A DNA stretch of 64,000 nucleotides, from contig JAUYSP010000011.1 of the NCBI GenBank assembly GCA_030696305.1, positions 1-64,000 of the forward strand, written 5' to 3'. Below the pieces are notes generated by a model. The model did not search any database. It worked only from the letters and a program-made list of their open reading frames with translations, and was not told the DNA's origin. The translations under genes were made by a program, and so were the position numbers. Source of the stretch: Legionellaceae bacterium. Lineage in GTDB: Bacteria; Pseudomonadota; Gammaproteobacteria; Legionellales; Legionellaceae. Shown here piece after piece: positions 49,604 to 60,514 of this stretch (positions are counted from its first letter, which is position 1; each line of letters opens with the position of its first letter).

Positions 49604-49708
49604 GCGTGTTTCTCCTTAACGCATATTAGACCTCGAGAGGTCTGTTGGACTTTTCCATAAGAAGCGTGAGTCTACATAAATAAAAAACCTGTTGTCAACA
49701 GCCTCTGT

Positions 49709-51931
49709 TTAAGAAGCATCGGTTAACGGTACAAAAAATGCATCAATATCAGTTGTACTCAAGCCGAATTCATGCGTCACCTGAGCAGTTAAAACACTGT
49801 CAAATAGATCTCGTTTTTTCGCTTGAATATCTAATATTGCTTCTTCAACAGTACCCGATGTAATCAATTTGTAAATAAATACTGGATTATTTTGCCCTAA
49901 TCGATGACTGCGACTGGCTGCTTGATCTTGAACCGCTGGATTCCACCATGGATCATATAAAATAACCGTATCTGCTGCGGTGAGATTTAAACCAGTACCC
50001 CCTGCTTTTAAACTAATAAGAAAAATTGGGACTTCACCAGCTTGAAAACGATTGACCAAATCTTGACGATTTTGAGTTTGGCCTGTGAGTTTAAAATAAG
50101 GATATTGGCGTTTTTGCAATAAATCTTCAATGAGTCTTAACATCGAAGTAAATTGAGAAAAAACGAGTACCCTGCGACCTTCTTCGACTAAATTATCTAA
50201 TAATTCCATTAAGGTATCTAATTTTGCAGAGTGCTCATAAGCCATCGATGCTTCAGGCAAAGATAAAAGTCTTGGATCACAACATACCTGTCTTAATTTT
50301 AATAACGCATCAAGTAAAACAATTTGACTTTTACCAAGCCCTTGTTGCGCGATCGCATCACGTACTTTTTTCTCCATGGTCATACGAATTGCTTCATATA
50401 AATCCCGTTGCGGACCAGTGAGTTCTATCATGCGTGTTATCTCTGTTTTAGCAGGTAACTCTTGCATCACTTGATTTTTGGTACGCCGTAACATGAAAGA
50501 TTGAACTCGGCCATTTAATATCTTTTTTCGATCCATATCGCCATGCTTTTCAATAGGAATACGGAAAAATTGACGGAATTGCTTACTATCTCCTAATAAC
50601 CCAGGCATTAAAAAATGAAATAAAGACCATAACTCGCCGAGATGATTCTCCAGGGGGGTTCCTGTTAAACACAAACGATGTTTAGCTTTTAATTGTTGCA
50701 TAATTTGTGTTGTTTTAGTACGCGCATTTTTAATAAATTGCGCTTCATCAAGAATAAGATAGTAAAACGAATACGCTAAAAAACGCGCTTTATCACGCTG
50801 TACCAAACCATAGGTGGATATCACTAAATCATAGCCGTCAAACTGGCCTTGATGACGATCAAAACCATGAAAAATAAGTACTTTTAACTCAGGTGTAAAG
50901 CGTCTAGCTTCTTCATACCAATTACCCACTAAACTCGTTGGTGCAACAATCAAACTTGCTTGTTGCAGGTTTCCTTGCTCTTTTTCAAATTGAAGATGGG
51001 CTAATGTTTGGATTGTTTTACCTAACCCCATATCATCGGCGAGAATACCTGAAAAACCCTGGGCCTTTAAAAATTGCAACCAATTCAAACCCTGATGCTG
51101 GTAATCGCGCAATTGTGTATGCAAACCTTTTGGAGGCTGAATTATCGGTAAGGTCTCCACAGCCCCTAATTGTTGCAATCGATTACGAATGTCTTCTGTG
51201 CCATGCCAACGTGATCGTGTCGCTTGCAGAGCTTGTTCAGCTTCATGCATTAAAGCTAATTGGTAACGACGTATTTCAACATCATCAGAGTCAGTGCCGT
51301 TTTCACGCAAACCATAGTGCATCAGTAATCGTAATAAGGGCTTGATACGCCCCAATTCAATTCGAATCCATTTTTTTTGTTCAATCGGCAAATGCATCAG
51401 CTTGTTATCTGGCATAGAATCTAACGTTTTACTGTCCAATCGTCGTAATAAATTGACAACTAACGGTACGATACTAACGGGTTTGCCATCGATTAGTATG
51501 CCCAGTTGATAAGCAAAAAAATCATGCCCTCGTTCATCATATTCAGAATACCAAGTGAACTCGTCAGCATTAATCACTTCATCTTGATGAAATGGTACTG
51601 AATCCTGTTCTCGTAATACGCCCCATTGCGGATCGGGGAGTGGCTTCACCACTGACAAATTTTCCTTGGCTTGTAATGAAAAAAAACAAGCTGCTGCATG
51701 TTTGCATTTAAATTGATATTTACAGTTGCAACGAGAACCAACTTCAGGCCAAGTTTTGAGATCAATATGTACGTTATAAATTTGTCCCGAGCTTCCCTTA
51801 ACGCGCGCTCGGAGTAAACCATCGCTCAATCGGATGGTCAACACATGCCCGCTGTTGTAGTAATGCTGTCCACTTAGTAACGTAGCAGAAGAAAATTCAC
51901 TTGTCATTCGCGACAATGCCGCTTTCAACAT
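49709..51931 (-). CDS. SNF2-family helicase with SWIM zinc finger
   Basis: A 740-aa DNA-dependent ATPase. An N-terminal SWIM domain has CNCKYQFKCKHAAACF (CxC..CxH). The SNF2 core shows ADDMGLGKTIQT (motif I), LDEAQFIKN (motif II, DEAQ), LTGTPLENHLGELWSLFHFL (motif III), SLKAGGTGLNLT and RSHRLGQ (motif VI). A role in DNA or chromatin remodelling during repair is inferred; RapA-type RNA-polymerase recycling proteins lack the SWIM part. It is divergent from nadE. Confidence 0.9.
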   Translation of the reverse strand: MLKAALSRMTSEFSSATLLSGQHYYNSGHVLTIRLSDGLLRARVKGSSGQIYNVHIDLKTWPEVGSRCNCKYQFKCKHAAACFFSLQAKENLSVVKPLPDPQWGVLREQDSVPFHQDEVINADEFTWYSEYDERGHDFFAYQLGILIDGKPVSIVPLVVNLLRRLDSKTLDSMPDNKLMHLPIEQKKWIRIELGRIKPLLRLLMHYGLRENGTDSDDVEIRRYQLALMHEAEQALQATRSRWHGTEDIRNRLQQLGAVETLPIIQPPKGLHTQLRDYQHQGLNWLQFLKAQGFSGILADDMGLGKTIQTLAHLQFEKEQGNLQQASLIVAPTSLVGNWYEEARRFTPELKVLIFHGFDRHQGQFDGYDLVISTYGLVQRDKARFLAYSFYYLILDEAQFIKNARTKTTQIMQQLKAKHRLCLTGTPLENHLGELWSLFHFLMPGLLGDSKQFRQFFRIPIEKHGDMDRKKILNGRVQSFMLRRTKNQVMQELPAKTEITRMIELTGPQRDLYEAIRMTMEKKVRDAIAQQGLGKSQIVLLDALLKLRQVCCDPRLLSLPEASMAYEHSAKLDTLMELLDNLVEEGRRVLVFSQFTSMLRLIEDLLQKRQYPYFKLTGQTQNRQDLVNRFQAGEVPIFLISLKAGGTGLNLTAADTVILYDPWWNPAVQDQAASRSHRLGQNNPVFIYKLITSGTVEEAILDIQAKKRDLFDSVLTAQVTHEFGLSTTDIDAFFVPLTDAS

Positions 51932-51970
51932 AATGGGTGACTACTCATCGATAAGAACTACCTCATATAT

Positions 51971-51994
51971 GTATACCTTGGGCCTAAGGTATAC
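51971..51994. promoter_or_regulatory. 24-bp palindrome in the SNF2-nadE divergent promoter region
   Basis: gtatacctt (51971-51979) and aaggtatac (51986-51994) are a perfect inverted repeat around gggcct. It sits between two divergent starts, about 40 bp from the SNF2 gene and 56 bp from nadE. A TATAAT lies just after it on the plus strand. It is an operator candidate. Confidence 0.45.
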
Positions 51995-52049
51995 TCTATT
52001 TAATTCACCAAGTATAATACACTAACCGAGTACAAAATAGAATTTTGAG

Positions 52050-53657
52050 ATGCCTTCATCACTTACCCTACTCATGGCACAAATTAATCCGACCGTCGGA
52101 GCTGTAGAATCGAATGCCAATAAAATCATTCAAATCATCACCTCACAACAAAGCAAACACGATATTATTGTATTTCCCGAGCTCGCACTGACGGGTTATC
52201 CATTAGAAGATTTAATCTATCGCGATCGATTATTTACTCAAATTGAAGATGCCCTAGAAAAAATCGCAGCGAGTGCCAAGCATTGCCATGTTGTTCTCGG
52301 GCACCCTTCTAAAATAGAAAAAAATATTTTCAATACCGCAAGTATTTTGTTTAAAGGTCATCGTATCAGGGAATATCACAAACAACACCTACCAAATTAT
52401 GGTGTATTTGATGAAAAACGTTACTTCACACCCGGCAAAGCTATACCGTGTTTATTCACCGTTAAAGGCCACCGATTAGCTATATGCATCTGCGAGGACG
52501 CATGGGAAAGGGGCCCCGTTGAAGATGTAATCAAAAGTAATGCGGATATTTTAATTTCGATTAACGCCTCACCGTTTGAACTAAACAAATACCAGCAACG
52601 TATCGATTTAATGCAACATTACGCCAAGCTTGGACTTGCAATAGTCTATGTTAACCAAATTGGCGGACAGGATGAGCTGGTATTCGATGGCCGATCCTTT
52701 GCCATGGATAGTCACGGAGATTTAGTAGCCCAAGCCCCTGCTTTTACTGAACATTTACACACGATAACCTATCAGCATAATCAATTTACCAGTGATACCG
52801 CGCCAGCATTAAATGAACCCGCATTAATTTATCAAGCGCTTGTCTGCGGCCTACGTGATTATGTTAATAAAAATAATTTTAACGAGGTCTTATTGGGTTT
52901 ATCAGGTGGTATTGACTCAGCATTAACGTTAGCTATAGCAGTTGATGCTTTGGGCGCATCACAGGTGACAGCGATATTAATGCCCTCTCAATACACGGCA
53001 ACAATGAGTAATGAAGATGCACTCACTCAAATTAAATTGATGGGTGTTGAGCATTTGACACTTTCTATTGAAAAGCCCTTTGAAACAATATTATCGATCT
53101 TAAAACCTGCATTTTCTGATTATGCAGTAGATACCACAGAAGAAAACATTCAAGCTCGCATTCGCGGTATGTTGCTCATGGCTTTGTCTAATAAAACAGG
53201 CAAAATGGTGCTTTCCACTAGTAACAAAAGTGAAACGGCTGTCGGATATGCCACACTTTATGGTGATATGTGTGGCGGATTTTCTGTTCTTAAAGATGTT
53301 TATAAAACAACCGTGTATACATTGGCAGCGTATAGAAATAGTATTACGCCTGTAATTCCTGAGCGTGTAATCACGCGTGCCCCATCCGCAGAATTAGCAC
53401 CAAATCAAACCGATCAGGATAGTTTGCCTGACTACCCTACTTTGGACGCGATTATTCGGCATTACATGGAAGAAAAACTCGATATGGCAGGTATTGTCGC
53501 TTTAGGTTATGACAAAGAAATTGTTTTACGTATCATCAATCTCATCACTCGTAACGAATACAAACGCAGGCAAGCGGCCCCAGGAGTGAAAATCACACCG
53601 TGCGCATTCGGCCGAGATTGGCGTTATCCCATCACAAAGGCATATTCGAGCGTATAA
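52050..53657 (+). CDS. nadE: Glutamine-dependent NAD+ synthase
   Basis: NadE amidates deamido-NAD to NAD. The N-terminal carbon-nitrogen hydrolase domain (1-250) has the Glu, Lys and Cys residues in FPELALTGYP, YHKQHLPNYGVFDE and AICICEDAWE. The C-terminal synthetase domain has the P-loop-like LGLSGGIDSALT near 285-296 and STSNKSE. At 535 aa it is the full two-domain form, able to use glutamine directly. Confidence 0.95.
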   Translation: MPSSLTLLMAQINPTVGAVESNANKIIQIITSQQSKHDIIVFPELALTGYPLEDLIYRDRLFTQIEDALEKIAASAKHCHVVLGHPSKIEKNIFNTASILFKGHRIREYHKQHLPNYGVFDEKRYFTPGKAIPCLFTVKGHRLAICICEDAWERGPVEDVIKSNADILISINASPFELNKYQQRIDLMQHYAKLGLAIVYVNQIGGQDELVFDGRSFAMDSHGDLVAQAPAFTEHLHTITYQHNQFTSDTAPALNEPALIYQALVCGLRDYVNKNNFNEVLLGLSGGIDSALTLAIAVDALGASQVTAILMPSQYTATMSNEDALTQIKLMGVEHLTLSIEKPFETILSILKPAFSDYAVDTTEENIQARIRGMLLMALSNKTGKMVLSTSNKSETAVGYATLYGDMCGGFSVLKDVYKTTVYTLAAYRNSITPVIPERVITRAPSAELAPNQTDQDSLPDYPTLDAIIRHYMEEKLDMAGIVALGYDKEIVLRIINLITRNEYKRRQAAPGVKITPCAFGRDWRYPITKAYSSV

Positions 53658-53723
53658 AAGGGCTTGCAAAATAAAGGTAACTCGTTAACATGATGAGACC
53701 TGTAAAATAAAACTGAGAACATC

Positions 53724-54365
53724 ATGAAAGTTGCCGTTTTTCTTACTTCCTTGCTCGCAAGTTATGCATCTTATGCCGCTACACCGATCAATGGTTGGTA
53801 TTCTAGTATATTCGGTGGTTACACTTACCTGCCTGGTAACGTGGATAAGACCCGTAACAACTTAACTAGAAATAATGTAAAGTATCAATCAGGCTTCGAC
53901 GGTGGTGGCAGTTTTGGCTTTAAAAGCAATCCAATGCGCTATGAAGGCGAAGTGACGTACTTAAAAGCGAACACAGATAAATTTAATATCAATAACGTCC
54001 TGCAAACCACTGTTAGCGGTTACAATCAAGGTCTATTTGGATTAGCCAATGTTTATTACGACTTTCCTGGGCTAGCAACACCTATAGTTCAACCTTATCT
54101 GGGTGCCGGTCTTGGTTATGGATGGATTGAAACTAAACTAAACAATCAAATCCCTCTTCCAGCAAGCAATTTTAATGCTAGAAATTCGGCGTTTGCATAC
54201 CAAGGAACTACGGGTGTTACATTTAATTTTGCCGAAAATTATGCGTTGAATCTTGGTTATCGCTACTTAGCAACGACCAAGCTATCTCAATTTGGTGAGG
54301 CTTTTCAATCACATATAGCAAACGTAGGTGCAATCTACCGATTTGATGGAAATAATTACAAATAA
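53724..54365 (+). CDS. Outer-membrane beta-barrel protein, opacity type
   Basis: A 213-aa exported protein. The signal peptide ends near residue 19 (ASYAA). The mature part has alternating strands with GGGSFGFKSN, YEGEVTYLKAN and YLGAGLGYGWIETK, and ends AIYRFDG. It resembles eight-stranded OmpA/OprF-like surface proteins (OMP_b-brl). It is followed after 9 bp by a second barrel gene, so the two were probably duplicated or co-transcribed. The role at the cell surface is unknown. Confidence 0.75.
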   Translation: MKVAVFLTSLLASYASYAATPINGWYSSIFGGYTYLPGNVDKTRNNLTRNNVKYQSGFDGGGSFGFKSNPMRYEGEVTYLKANTDKFNINNVLQTTVSGYNQGLFGLANVYYDFPGLATPIVQPYLGAGLGYGWIETKLNNQIPLPASNFNARNSAFAYQGTTGVTFNFAENYALNLGYRYLATTKLSQFGEAFQSHIANVGAIYRFDGNNYK

Positions 54366-54374
54366 GGACGTATC

Positions 54375-55232
54375 ATGAATCTAAGACGCTACCTGTTCAG
54401 CGCACTCTGTTTAATCCAAATGCCATCATATGCTCTTAACCCAGTACAAGGCACTTACGCCGGTGTTTTTTTAGGGGTAAGTTATTCTCCATCGGCTCAG
54501 TTCGTATTCCAACCCCCGATTAGTTTCACCGGTCCCAATGCATCCGTATCCGCAGAATCAGGCAGTATCAGTAATTCTGTCTTAGGAAATATCGGAGGCC
54601 AGATTGGTTATCGTTTCTGTGAAAACTATCGGGTTGAAGGGGAATTTTTTTACAACAACAATCACTTTAAAAACTTGACTGTACAAAACATAACCCTTAC
54701 TTCGCCTTTTTATTCCCTGACACCGCCGAATAGCATTACCTATAACAACGTAGAAAATTCTCCTGATGCGCATATACAAGGTGACAGAAATACTGGCGCT
54801 TTTATGATAAATGGATTCTATGACTTTTTCATACCAAATAATGACGGATACTCAACCGTTGTCCCTTTTGTTGGTCTCGGTATTGGTTATTCTTATGTCC
54901 AAAATGCGTTGCAATTTTATAGAGAACAAACCAGCGCCAATGTAACTAATCCAGCTAGTAGTCGAGAAATACTTCAAGCGCTCCAAATACGAAAAACCTA
55001 TGCCGGTCAAGTCATAGGCGGATTTCATTATTTCTTAGATGATTTCACCTGGTTTTCCGTAGATTTGCGCTATTGGACTACAGGGTCGTCAACAAACCCC
55101 ACAACACAATATACGCTGATTAGCCCAACTGAGCGTACAGTGATAAATAACAGTTATGTTAATTTGTTTGGCAAAAACACCCAATTGTATACCGCTAACT
55201 TGTCATTCAATGGAGCATTTGATTTTGGTTAA
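54375..55232 (+). CDS. Outer-membrane beta-barrel protein, second copy
   Basis: A 285-aa exported protein with a signal peptide (to YALNP, near residue 20). It shares the plan of its upstream neighbour (PVQGTYAGVFLGVSYSP at the start, GLGIGYSYVQ near residue 180) but has longer loops. It ends NLSFNGAFDFG. Its last 23 bp overlap the rpe start. The surface location is inferred. Adjacent paralogues are common in host-associated bacteria. Confidence 0.75.
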   Translation: MNLRRYLFSALCLIQMPSYALNPVQGTYAGVFLGVSYSPSAQFVFQPPISFTGPNASVSAESGSISNSVLGNIGGQIGYRFCENYRVEGEFFYNNNHFKNLTVQNITLTSPFYSLTPPNSITYNNVENSPDAHIQGDRNTGAFMINGFYDFFIPNNDGYSTVVPFVGLGIGYSYVQNALQFYREQTSANVTNPASSREILQALQIRKTYAGQVIGGFHYFLDDFTWFSVDLRYWTTGSSTNPTTQYTLISPTERTVINNSYVNLFGKNTQLYTANLSFNGAFDFG

Positions 55233-55881
55233 ATCAGTCTCGTATCAAATCCTACCGTCCTTGCTGTCTGCCAACCTGATGCAATTAGGGCAAGAAGTGG
55301 ATGCTGTATTGCAAGCTGGTGCAGATATGATTCATGTGGACGTGATGGATAATCATTATGTTCCAAATTTAACGTTTGGTCCGCTCGTTTGTCAGGCCCT
55401 CCGGCAACAATACGCTGAATTAATTATAGATGTTCATTTAATGACAACCCCTGTGGATTGCCTCATTCAGCAATTTGCTAAGGCCGGCGCAGATCGGATT
55501 AGCATTCACCCTGATGCGACCATCCATCTAGATCGCAGCTTACAACTTATTCAAGATTTAGGATGTAAAGCCGGTCTGGTGTTGAACCCTGCCACGCCGC
55601 TTGATTGCATCACTTGGTGTATTCATCGACTAGATTTTGTTTTAGTTATGACGGTAAATCCTGGATTTGGAGGGCAAGCATTAATTCCTGAGGTAGTTAC
55701 TAAGATAAGCCAGTTACACCAACTATATCCTGAGCTTCCTATTTGCGTCGATGGTGGCATAACTACCCAAAATATAGCTCAGTTAGCCCAAGCCGGGGCG
55801 ACAGAATTTGTTGCAGGTTCGGCGATTTTTAATAGCGCTAATTATGCAGAAACAATTTATGCTATGCGACAAAAATTATGA
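55210..55881 (+). CDS. rpe: Ribulose-phosphate 3-epimerase
   Basis: Rpe interconverts ribulose-5- and xylulose-5-phosphate in the pentose phosphate pathway. The barrel motifs LPSLLSANLMQLGQE, HVDVMDNHYVPNLTFGP, VHLMT, VNPGFGGQ and VDGGI are all present. The start ATG at 55210 gives 223 aa, close to E. coli (225); the longer open frame upstream lies inside the barrel gene. It overlaps slt by 4 bp. Confidence 0.95.
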   Translation: MEHLILVKSVSYQILPSLLSANLMQLGQEVDAVLQAGADMIHVDVMDNHYVPNLTFGPLVCQALRQQYAELIIDVHLMTTPVDCLIQQFAKAGADRISIHPDATIHLDRSLQLIQDLGCKAGLVLNPATPLDCITWCIHRLDFVLVMTVNPGFGGQALIPEVVTKISQLHQLYPELPICVDGGITTQNIAQLAQAGATEFVAGSAIFNSANYAETIYAMRQKL

Positions 55882-57671
55882 TAATGCGAAAGACCTGTCA
55901 ATTTTTACTTACGAGTTTGCTAGCTTGCATTAGTATTCAAGTAGCTGCCGAATCCGGACAAACTTATCTTAATAAATTTCTGACTTACACACACTGGTGT
56001 CAAAATCTACCCACTACGATTGATCCCGAGTTTATCGCGTTTATTGAAAATCCATCACCGCTTACCCGTAAACTACGTGAAAAATGGTTATATCAATTAG
56101 CCAAACGCAAAGATTGGGCAACTTATAGTGCTTATTATCGTGATTCAACAGACACTAATCTACAATGCTATGAGCAAACGGCACTTTACCAGCAAGGGCA
56201 ACACGAGCAAGCCGTACAAAACAGTAAACCTTTATGGCTGAATGGGGGCTCTCAGCCTAAAGCCTGTGATGATTTATTTAATTTACTACTTACTCACCAT
56301 GAAATCAGTGAACAATTGATAGAACAACGCATTAACCTTGCTTTAGAGGCCCGTAATATATCACTGGCTCGTTACTTACTTAAACAATTTACCCCGCCAC
56401 GATTGCATGATATTGATTTATTGTCAGCAATTCATCAAACACCAACACGTATCACACAGCTTCAACCCGGTGCATTACACGGCGCGTTCTATCTCTATGG
56501 CTTAAAATTATTAATTCCACGAAATATCGATTTAGCAATTAAACTTGGGCAAGGCTCTAACGCAAAGATCATGAATGAAGCACAACAACAGGTATTTTTA
56601 GCCCATATTGCACTTTATAAAGCAATGAGGAATGAGGAAGATGCGGTGTATTGGCTAAATAAAGTCAAAACCAATTACTATACGGAGCAATTACTCGATT
56701 GGGAAATTCGTTACGCTATTGCTCATCATCACTGGGATAAACTCATTTCATTAATCAATCATTTGCAAAATAAAGATTTACCTAATTGGCAATACTGGCT
56801 GGCACGAGCATATGAAGCTACTGGAAACAAGTCCCAAGCCATTGAATTATATCAACAACTCGGGAACAAACGTAATTATTATGGTTTTTTGGCCAATATA
56901 CGTTTACGTAAACGATTGAGCTTTGAAAACGAACCAGTAAATAAAAATCCAGATGCATTAACCATCTATAAGCCCATTACCGATCAAATTAAATCATTAT
57001 CTGCCTCTCGCCAGAATTGGTTGGCGGCAAGATTATTAAATGATTTTATCAGTGAACTACCCAAGGAAGAAAAAAGCGCTTTAGCTTATTGGGTAGCTAA
57101 TGAACTGCACTGGAATGGAAGATCAATCTATTTAAGCAATAACGAGGTATTAAATAATCAATTAGCCTTACGGTTTCCTCTTGTCTATCAGGAGATCATA
57201 CATAAATTTTCATCTTTTTATCAGATTTCTCGCCCTTTGATCTACGCGATCATTCGCCAAGAAAGTACTTTTTTTGAAGATATTGTTTCATCAGCCGGAG
57301 CAAATGGTTTGATGCAAATTATGCCTAGAACGGCTAAAATTGTGACTAAAGAAGCGCGTATCAATTATTCAAATTCATCCGAATTATTTAACTCAGAAAA
57401 AAACATTAACATTGGTACAGCTTATTTAAGGCAATTAGCTCGAGAATTTCATTCTCATCCTGTCCTAATGGCTGCTGCATACAATGCAGGTCCCAGACAA
57501 GTACGCTATTGGCTTAGAAATCATCAGCCAAAAGAAATTGATGTTTGGATTGAAACACTCCCATGGCAAGAGACGCGTAACTATCTTAAAAATATCATCG
57601 CATTCTATGCGGTGTATCAATATCGGCTGCGAGAAGATCCTAATTTAAATGAATTTTTGAAGCCATTTTAA
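55878..57671 (+). CDS. slt: Soluble lytic murein transglycosylase
   Basis: Slt cleaves peptidoglycan glycan strands and forms anhydromuropeptides. A signal peptide (to VAAES) is followed by an alpha-helical superhelix (about 30-440) and a C-terminal catalytic domain with the catalytic Glu in YAIIRQEST, then AGANGLMQIMPRTA and AAAYNAGPRQVRYWL. At 597 aa it is slightly shorter than E. coli Slt70 (645). The ATG overlaps the rpe stop; a second ATG two codons later is possible. Confidence 0.93.
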   Translation: MIMRKTCQFLLTSLLACISIQVAAESGQTYLNKFLTYTHWCQNLPTTIDPEFIAFIENPSPLTRKLREKWLYQLAKRKDWATYSAYYRDSTDTNLQCYEQTALYQQGQHEQAVQNSKPLWLNGGSQPKACDDLFNLLLTHHEISEQLIEQRINLALEARNISLARYLLKQFTPPRLHDIDLLSAIHQTPTRITQLQPGALHGAFYLYGLKLLIPRNIDLAIKLGQGSNAKIMNEAQQQVFLAHIALYKAMRNEEDAVYWLNKVKTNYYTEQLLDWEIRYAIAHHHWDKLISLINHLQNKDLPNWQYWLARAYEATGNKSQAIELYQQLGNKRNYYGFLANIRLRKRLSFENEPVNKNPDALTIYKPITDQIKSLSASRQNWLAARLLNDFISELPKEEKSALAYWVANELHWNGRSIYLSNNEVLNNQLALRFPLVYQEIIHKFSSFYQISRPLIYAIIRQESTFFEDIVSSAGANGLMQIMPRTAKIVTKEARINYSNSSELFNSEKNINIGTAYLRQLAREFHSHPVLMAAAYNAGPRQVRYWLRNHQPKEIDVWIETLPWQETRNYLKNIIAFYAVYQYRLREDPNLNEFLKPF

Positions 57672-57872
57672 TACAGAAAACACTCAAATTATTAACCTAA
57701 TTGTTCTAGCTTATATGTGCCACCGGGCGAGGATCCTAGGCTCTCAAGTTCCGCAAGGCGTGGAATTACTACGTCGAATTATCAGTAGAAAAGATAGACA
57801 ATTACTAAGCAAGCTGATAAGATTTTACTTTTTTTAAACTAGACCAATTGACAGCCAGGAGAACATAATTAC

Positions 57873-59174
57873 ATGGCCGGTAAACATGCTCAACAAACAC
57901 TTCCGAGTTCAGCATCCCCAACGATAAAATCTTGGGTTGTCTGGGGATTGGGATGCTTATTTTACTTTTATGAATGTCTTTTACAGGTTTCCCCAAGTGT
58001 AATGAGCTCCGAGTTAATGCATGATTTTGGCGTGACTAGTCAGACATTAGGCATTTTATCTGGTATCTACTTTTATTCTTATGCCGGTATGCAATTACCC
58101 GGCGGTGTCATGATGGACTATTTTGGTCCGCGCAGATTACTGACTATCGCTACAGCAATTTGTGGACTGAGTACCATCGCCTTTGGATTAACTGACAGCT
58201 TTCTTATGGCATGCTTCGCGCGCTTAATGATTGGTTTTGGCTCAGCTTTCGCAGCAGTTGGTACGATGAAATTAGCAGCTAGCTGGTTTCCTGCTGAGCG
58301 TTTTGCCTTGCTGACTGGATTAATGGTTACTCTGGGTATGCTAGGTGCGATTGGTGGTGAAGCGCCACTTGCGCTATTAATTGACAATTTTGGATGGCGA
58401 GAAAGCATGCAAATCATGGGCAGTGTTGGTCTTGTCATCGCCGTGCTTATTTTTAGCGTCACAAAAGATTTTCCAAAAGAAGTCGTTAAAAAATCCTCTA
58501 AAAAAACACCCGTTGAAGATGAACATGTGTGGAAAAGTTTAGTTGCCTTAGTTAAAAATAAATATCTATGGTTCGTGGCACTGTATGGCGGTTTAATGTA
58601 TATGGCAACACCGGTATTTTGTGGTCTTTGGGGCGTTCCCTTTTTAATGCTGAAAATGCACCTAGCAAAAGCCACTGCTGCTAATTATATTTCATTAGTA
58701 TTCATCGGCTGGGCCGTAGCTAGCCCACTTTGGGGTATTTACTCAAATCGCATCGGTCTACGTAAACCGCCAATGTACATTGGCTGCGTGGGCGCTATTA
58801 TAACAAGTGTTTTGTTTATTTTTTGCGATATAACTATCGGTATTATCATGCAGATATTACTGTTTTTATTTGGTGTTTTTTCTGCTGGCTTCTTATCCGC
58901 TTTCTCCGTAGCTAAAGAGCTTTGCAATAAACGTTATGTAGCTACCGGTCTGAGTTTTATGAATATGATGAATATGGTGGGGATAGCTCTGGCTCAGCCT
59001 GCGGTGGGATTCATTCTAGATAAAATGTGGCAAGGTGAAATCGTGAATAAAGTCCGAATCTACCCTGTCGAAGCATATCACGTGGCACTGTCATTATTAC
59101 CGATAGGTATGATTATCGCGTTAATCCTACTTCCGCGCGTTCCTGAAACATATTGTAAAAGTGTCCAAGAATAA
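57873..59174 (+). CDS. Major facilitator superfamily transporter
   Basis: A 433-aa inner-membrane permease with twelve predicted helices. The loop-2 motif [10 protein letters not shown] and the strong first helix [21 protein letters not shown] identify the superfamily. The closest resemblance is to permeases with many copies in Legionella and Coxiella genomes, whose substrates are mostly unknown. It ends 8 bp before miaB. The 200 bp before it hold no gene that I can see. Confidence 0.85.
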   Translation: MAGKHAQQTLPSSASPTIKSWVVWGLGCLFYFYECLLQVSPSVMSSELMHDFGVTSQTLGILSGIYFYSYAGMQLPGGVMMDYFGPRRLLTIATAICGLSTIAFGLTDSFLMACFARLMIGFGSAFAAVGTMKLAASWFPAERFALLTGLMVTLGMLGAIGGEAPLALLIDNFGWRESMQIMGSVGLVIAVLIFSVTKDFPKEVVKKSSKKTPVEDEHVWKSLVALVKNKYLWFVALYGGLMYMATPVFCGLWGVPFLMLKMHLAKATAANYISLVFIGWAVASPLWGIYSNRIGLRKPPMYIGCVGAIITSVLFIFCDITIGIIMQILLFLFGVFSAGFLSAFSVAKELCNKRYVATGLSFMNMMNMVGIALAQPAVGFILDKMWQGEIVNKVRIYPVEAYHVALSLLPIGMIIALILLPRVPETYCKSVQE

Positions 59175-59182
59175 GGTGTACA

Positions 59183-60514
59183 ATGTCAAAAAAATTATTT
59201 ATTAAAACCAATGGCTGCCAAATGAATGAATATGATTCATCTAAAATGGCAGACGTATTATTACAATCTCATGGCTTAGAACAAACAGAATCCGTCGATC
59301 AAGCAGATGTGATTTTGTTAAACACATGCTCCATTCGAGAAAAAGCACAAGAAAAAGTATTTTCACAATTAGGTCAATGGCGTGAATATAAAAAACAAAA
59401 TCCACATGTAATTATCGGCGTTGGTGGCTGTGTAGCGAGTCAAGAAGGTGGCGATATCATTAAACGTGCACCATTTGTAGACCTCGTCTTTGGCCCTCAA
59501 ACACTGCATCGTTTACCTGCGATGCTTGAAGAACGCTTAAAAAAGCAAAAACCTGTAGTTGACATTAGCTTTCCGGAAATTGAAAAGTTTGATCATCTTC
59601 CTGAACCTCGAGCTGAAGGCCCTATTGCTTTTGTTTCTATTATGGAAGGTTGCAGCAAATACTGCAGCTATTGCGTTGTCCCTTACACTCGCGGCGAAGA
59701 AATTAGTCGTCCTTTCGATGATGTGCTCGCAGAATGTTATCAACTTGCCGCCCAAGGCGTGCGTGAAATTAATCTATTGGGTCAAAATGTTAATGATTAC
59801 CGCGGTCCAATGGAAAACGGTGACATTGCCGATCTCGCATTATTAATTCAGTACATATCTGCAATTGAAGGTTTAGGGCGCATTCGTTTTACAACATCGC
59901 ATCCACTTGCGTTTTCCGATAATTTAATCAACGCTTATGCGGAAGTGCCTATATTAGCCAATCACCTCCATTTACCAGTACAAAGCGGGTCTGATCGCAT
60001 TCTTGCTTTAATGAAACGAGGCTACACAGCATTAGAGTTTAAATCGAAAATTCGTAAGCTTCGTAAAATTAGACCAGATATCCGTTTATCAACTGACATC
60101 ATTGTAGGTTTCCCTGGTGAAACCGATCAAGACTTTCAAGACACTATGGATTTAGTGCACGAAATTGGCTTTGATACGTCATTTAGTTTTATTTTCAGCA
60201 AGCGTCCTGGGACACCCGCTGCCAATTTACCGGATGACACACCAATGGAAGTCAAAAAACAACGCTTGAAAATATTACAAGATAGACTGTTGTTACAAGC
60301 AGCGCATTACAGTCAAGCATTGATAAACACAACTCAACGCGTTTTAGTAACAGGCCCATCTAAAAAAGATCCCACACAATGGGCAGGTCGCACAGAATGC
60401 AATCGCGTAGTGAATTTCGACGGTCCAACTGATTTGCAAGGTCAATTTGTGTACATAGATATCAGCGAAGCCCAGCCCAATTCCTTGCGTGGTCGACTTA
60501 CACATCATGAATGA
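59183..60514 (+). CDS. miaB: tRNA-2-methylthio-N6-dimethylallyladenosine synthase
   Basis: MiaB is a radical-SAM methylthiotransferase acting on i6A37 of tRNAs. The N-terminal UPF0004 domain has cysteines in [17 protein letters not shown] and VGGCVA. The radical-SAM CxxxCxxC lies in [17 protein letters not shown] near residues 153-169. A C-terminal TRAM domain closes the protein. 443 aa is standard. Its end overlaps the rluD start. Confidence 0.96.
   Translation: MSKKLFIKTNGCQMNEYDSSKMADVLLQSHGLEQTESVDQADVILLNTCSIREKAQEKVFSQLGQWREYKKQNPHVIIGVGGCVASQEGGDIIKRAPFVDLVFGPQTLHRLPAMLEERLKKQKPVVDISFPEIEKFDHLPEPRAEGPIAFVSIMEGCSKYCSYCVVPYTRGEEISRPFDDVLAECYQLAAQGVREINLLGQNVNDYRGPMENGDIADLALLIQYISAIEGLGRIRFTTSHPLAFSDNLINAYAEVPILANHLHLPVQSGSDRILALMKRGYTALEFKSKIRKLRKIRPDIRLSTDIIVGFPGETDQDFQDTMDLVHEIGFDTSFSFIFSKRPGTPAANLPDDTPMEVKKQRLKILQDRLLLQAAHYSQALINTTQRVLVTGPSKKDPTQWAGRTECNRVVNFDGPTDLQGQFVYIDISEAQPNSLRGRLTHHE

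Noticed and set aside
57672-57872. Small RNA or gene in the gap between slt and the MFS gene
   Set aside because: No promoter-terminator pair, conserved RNA pattern or supported reading frame was found.
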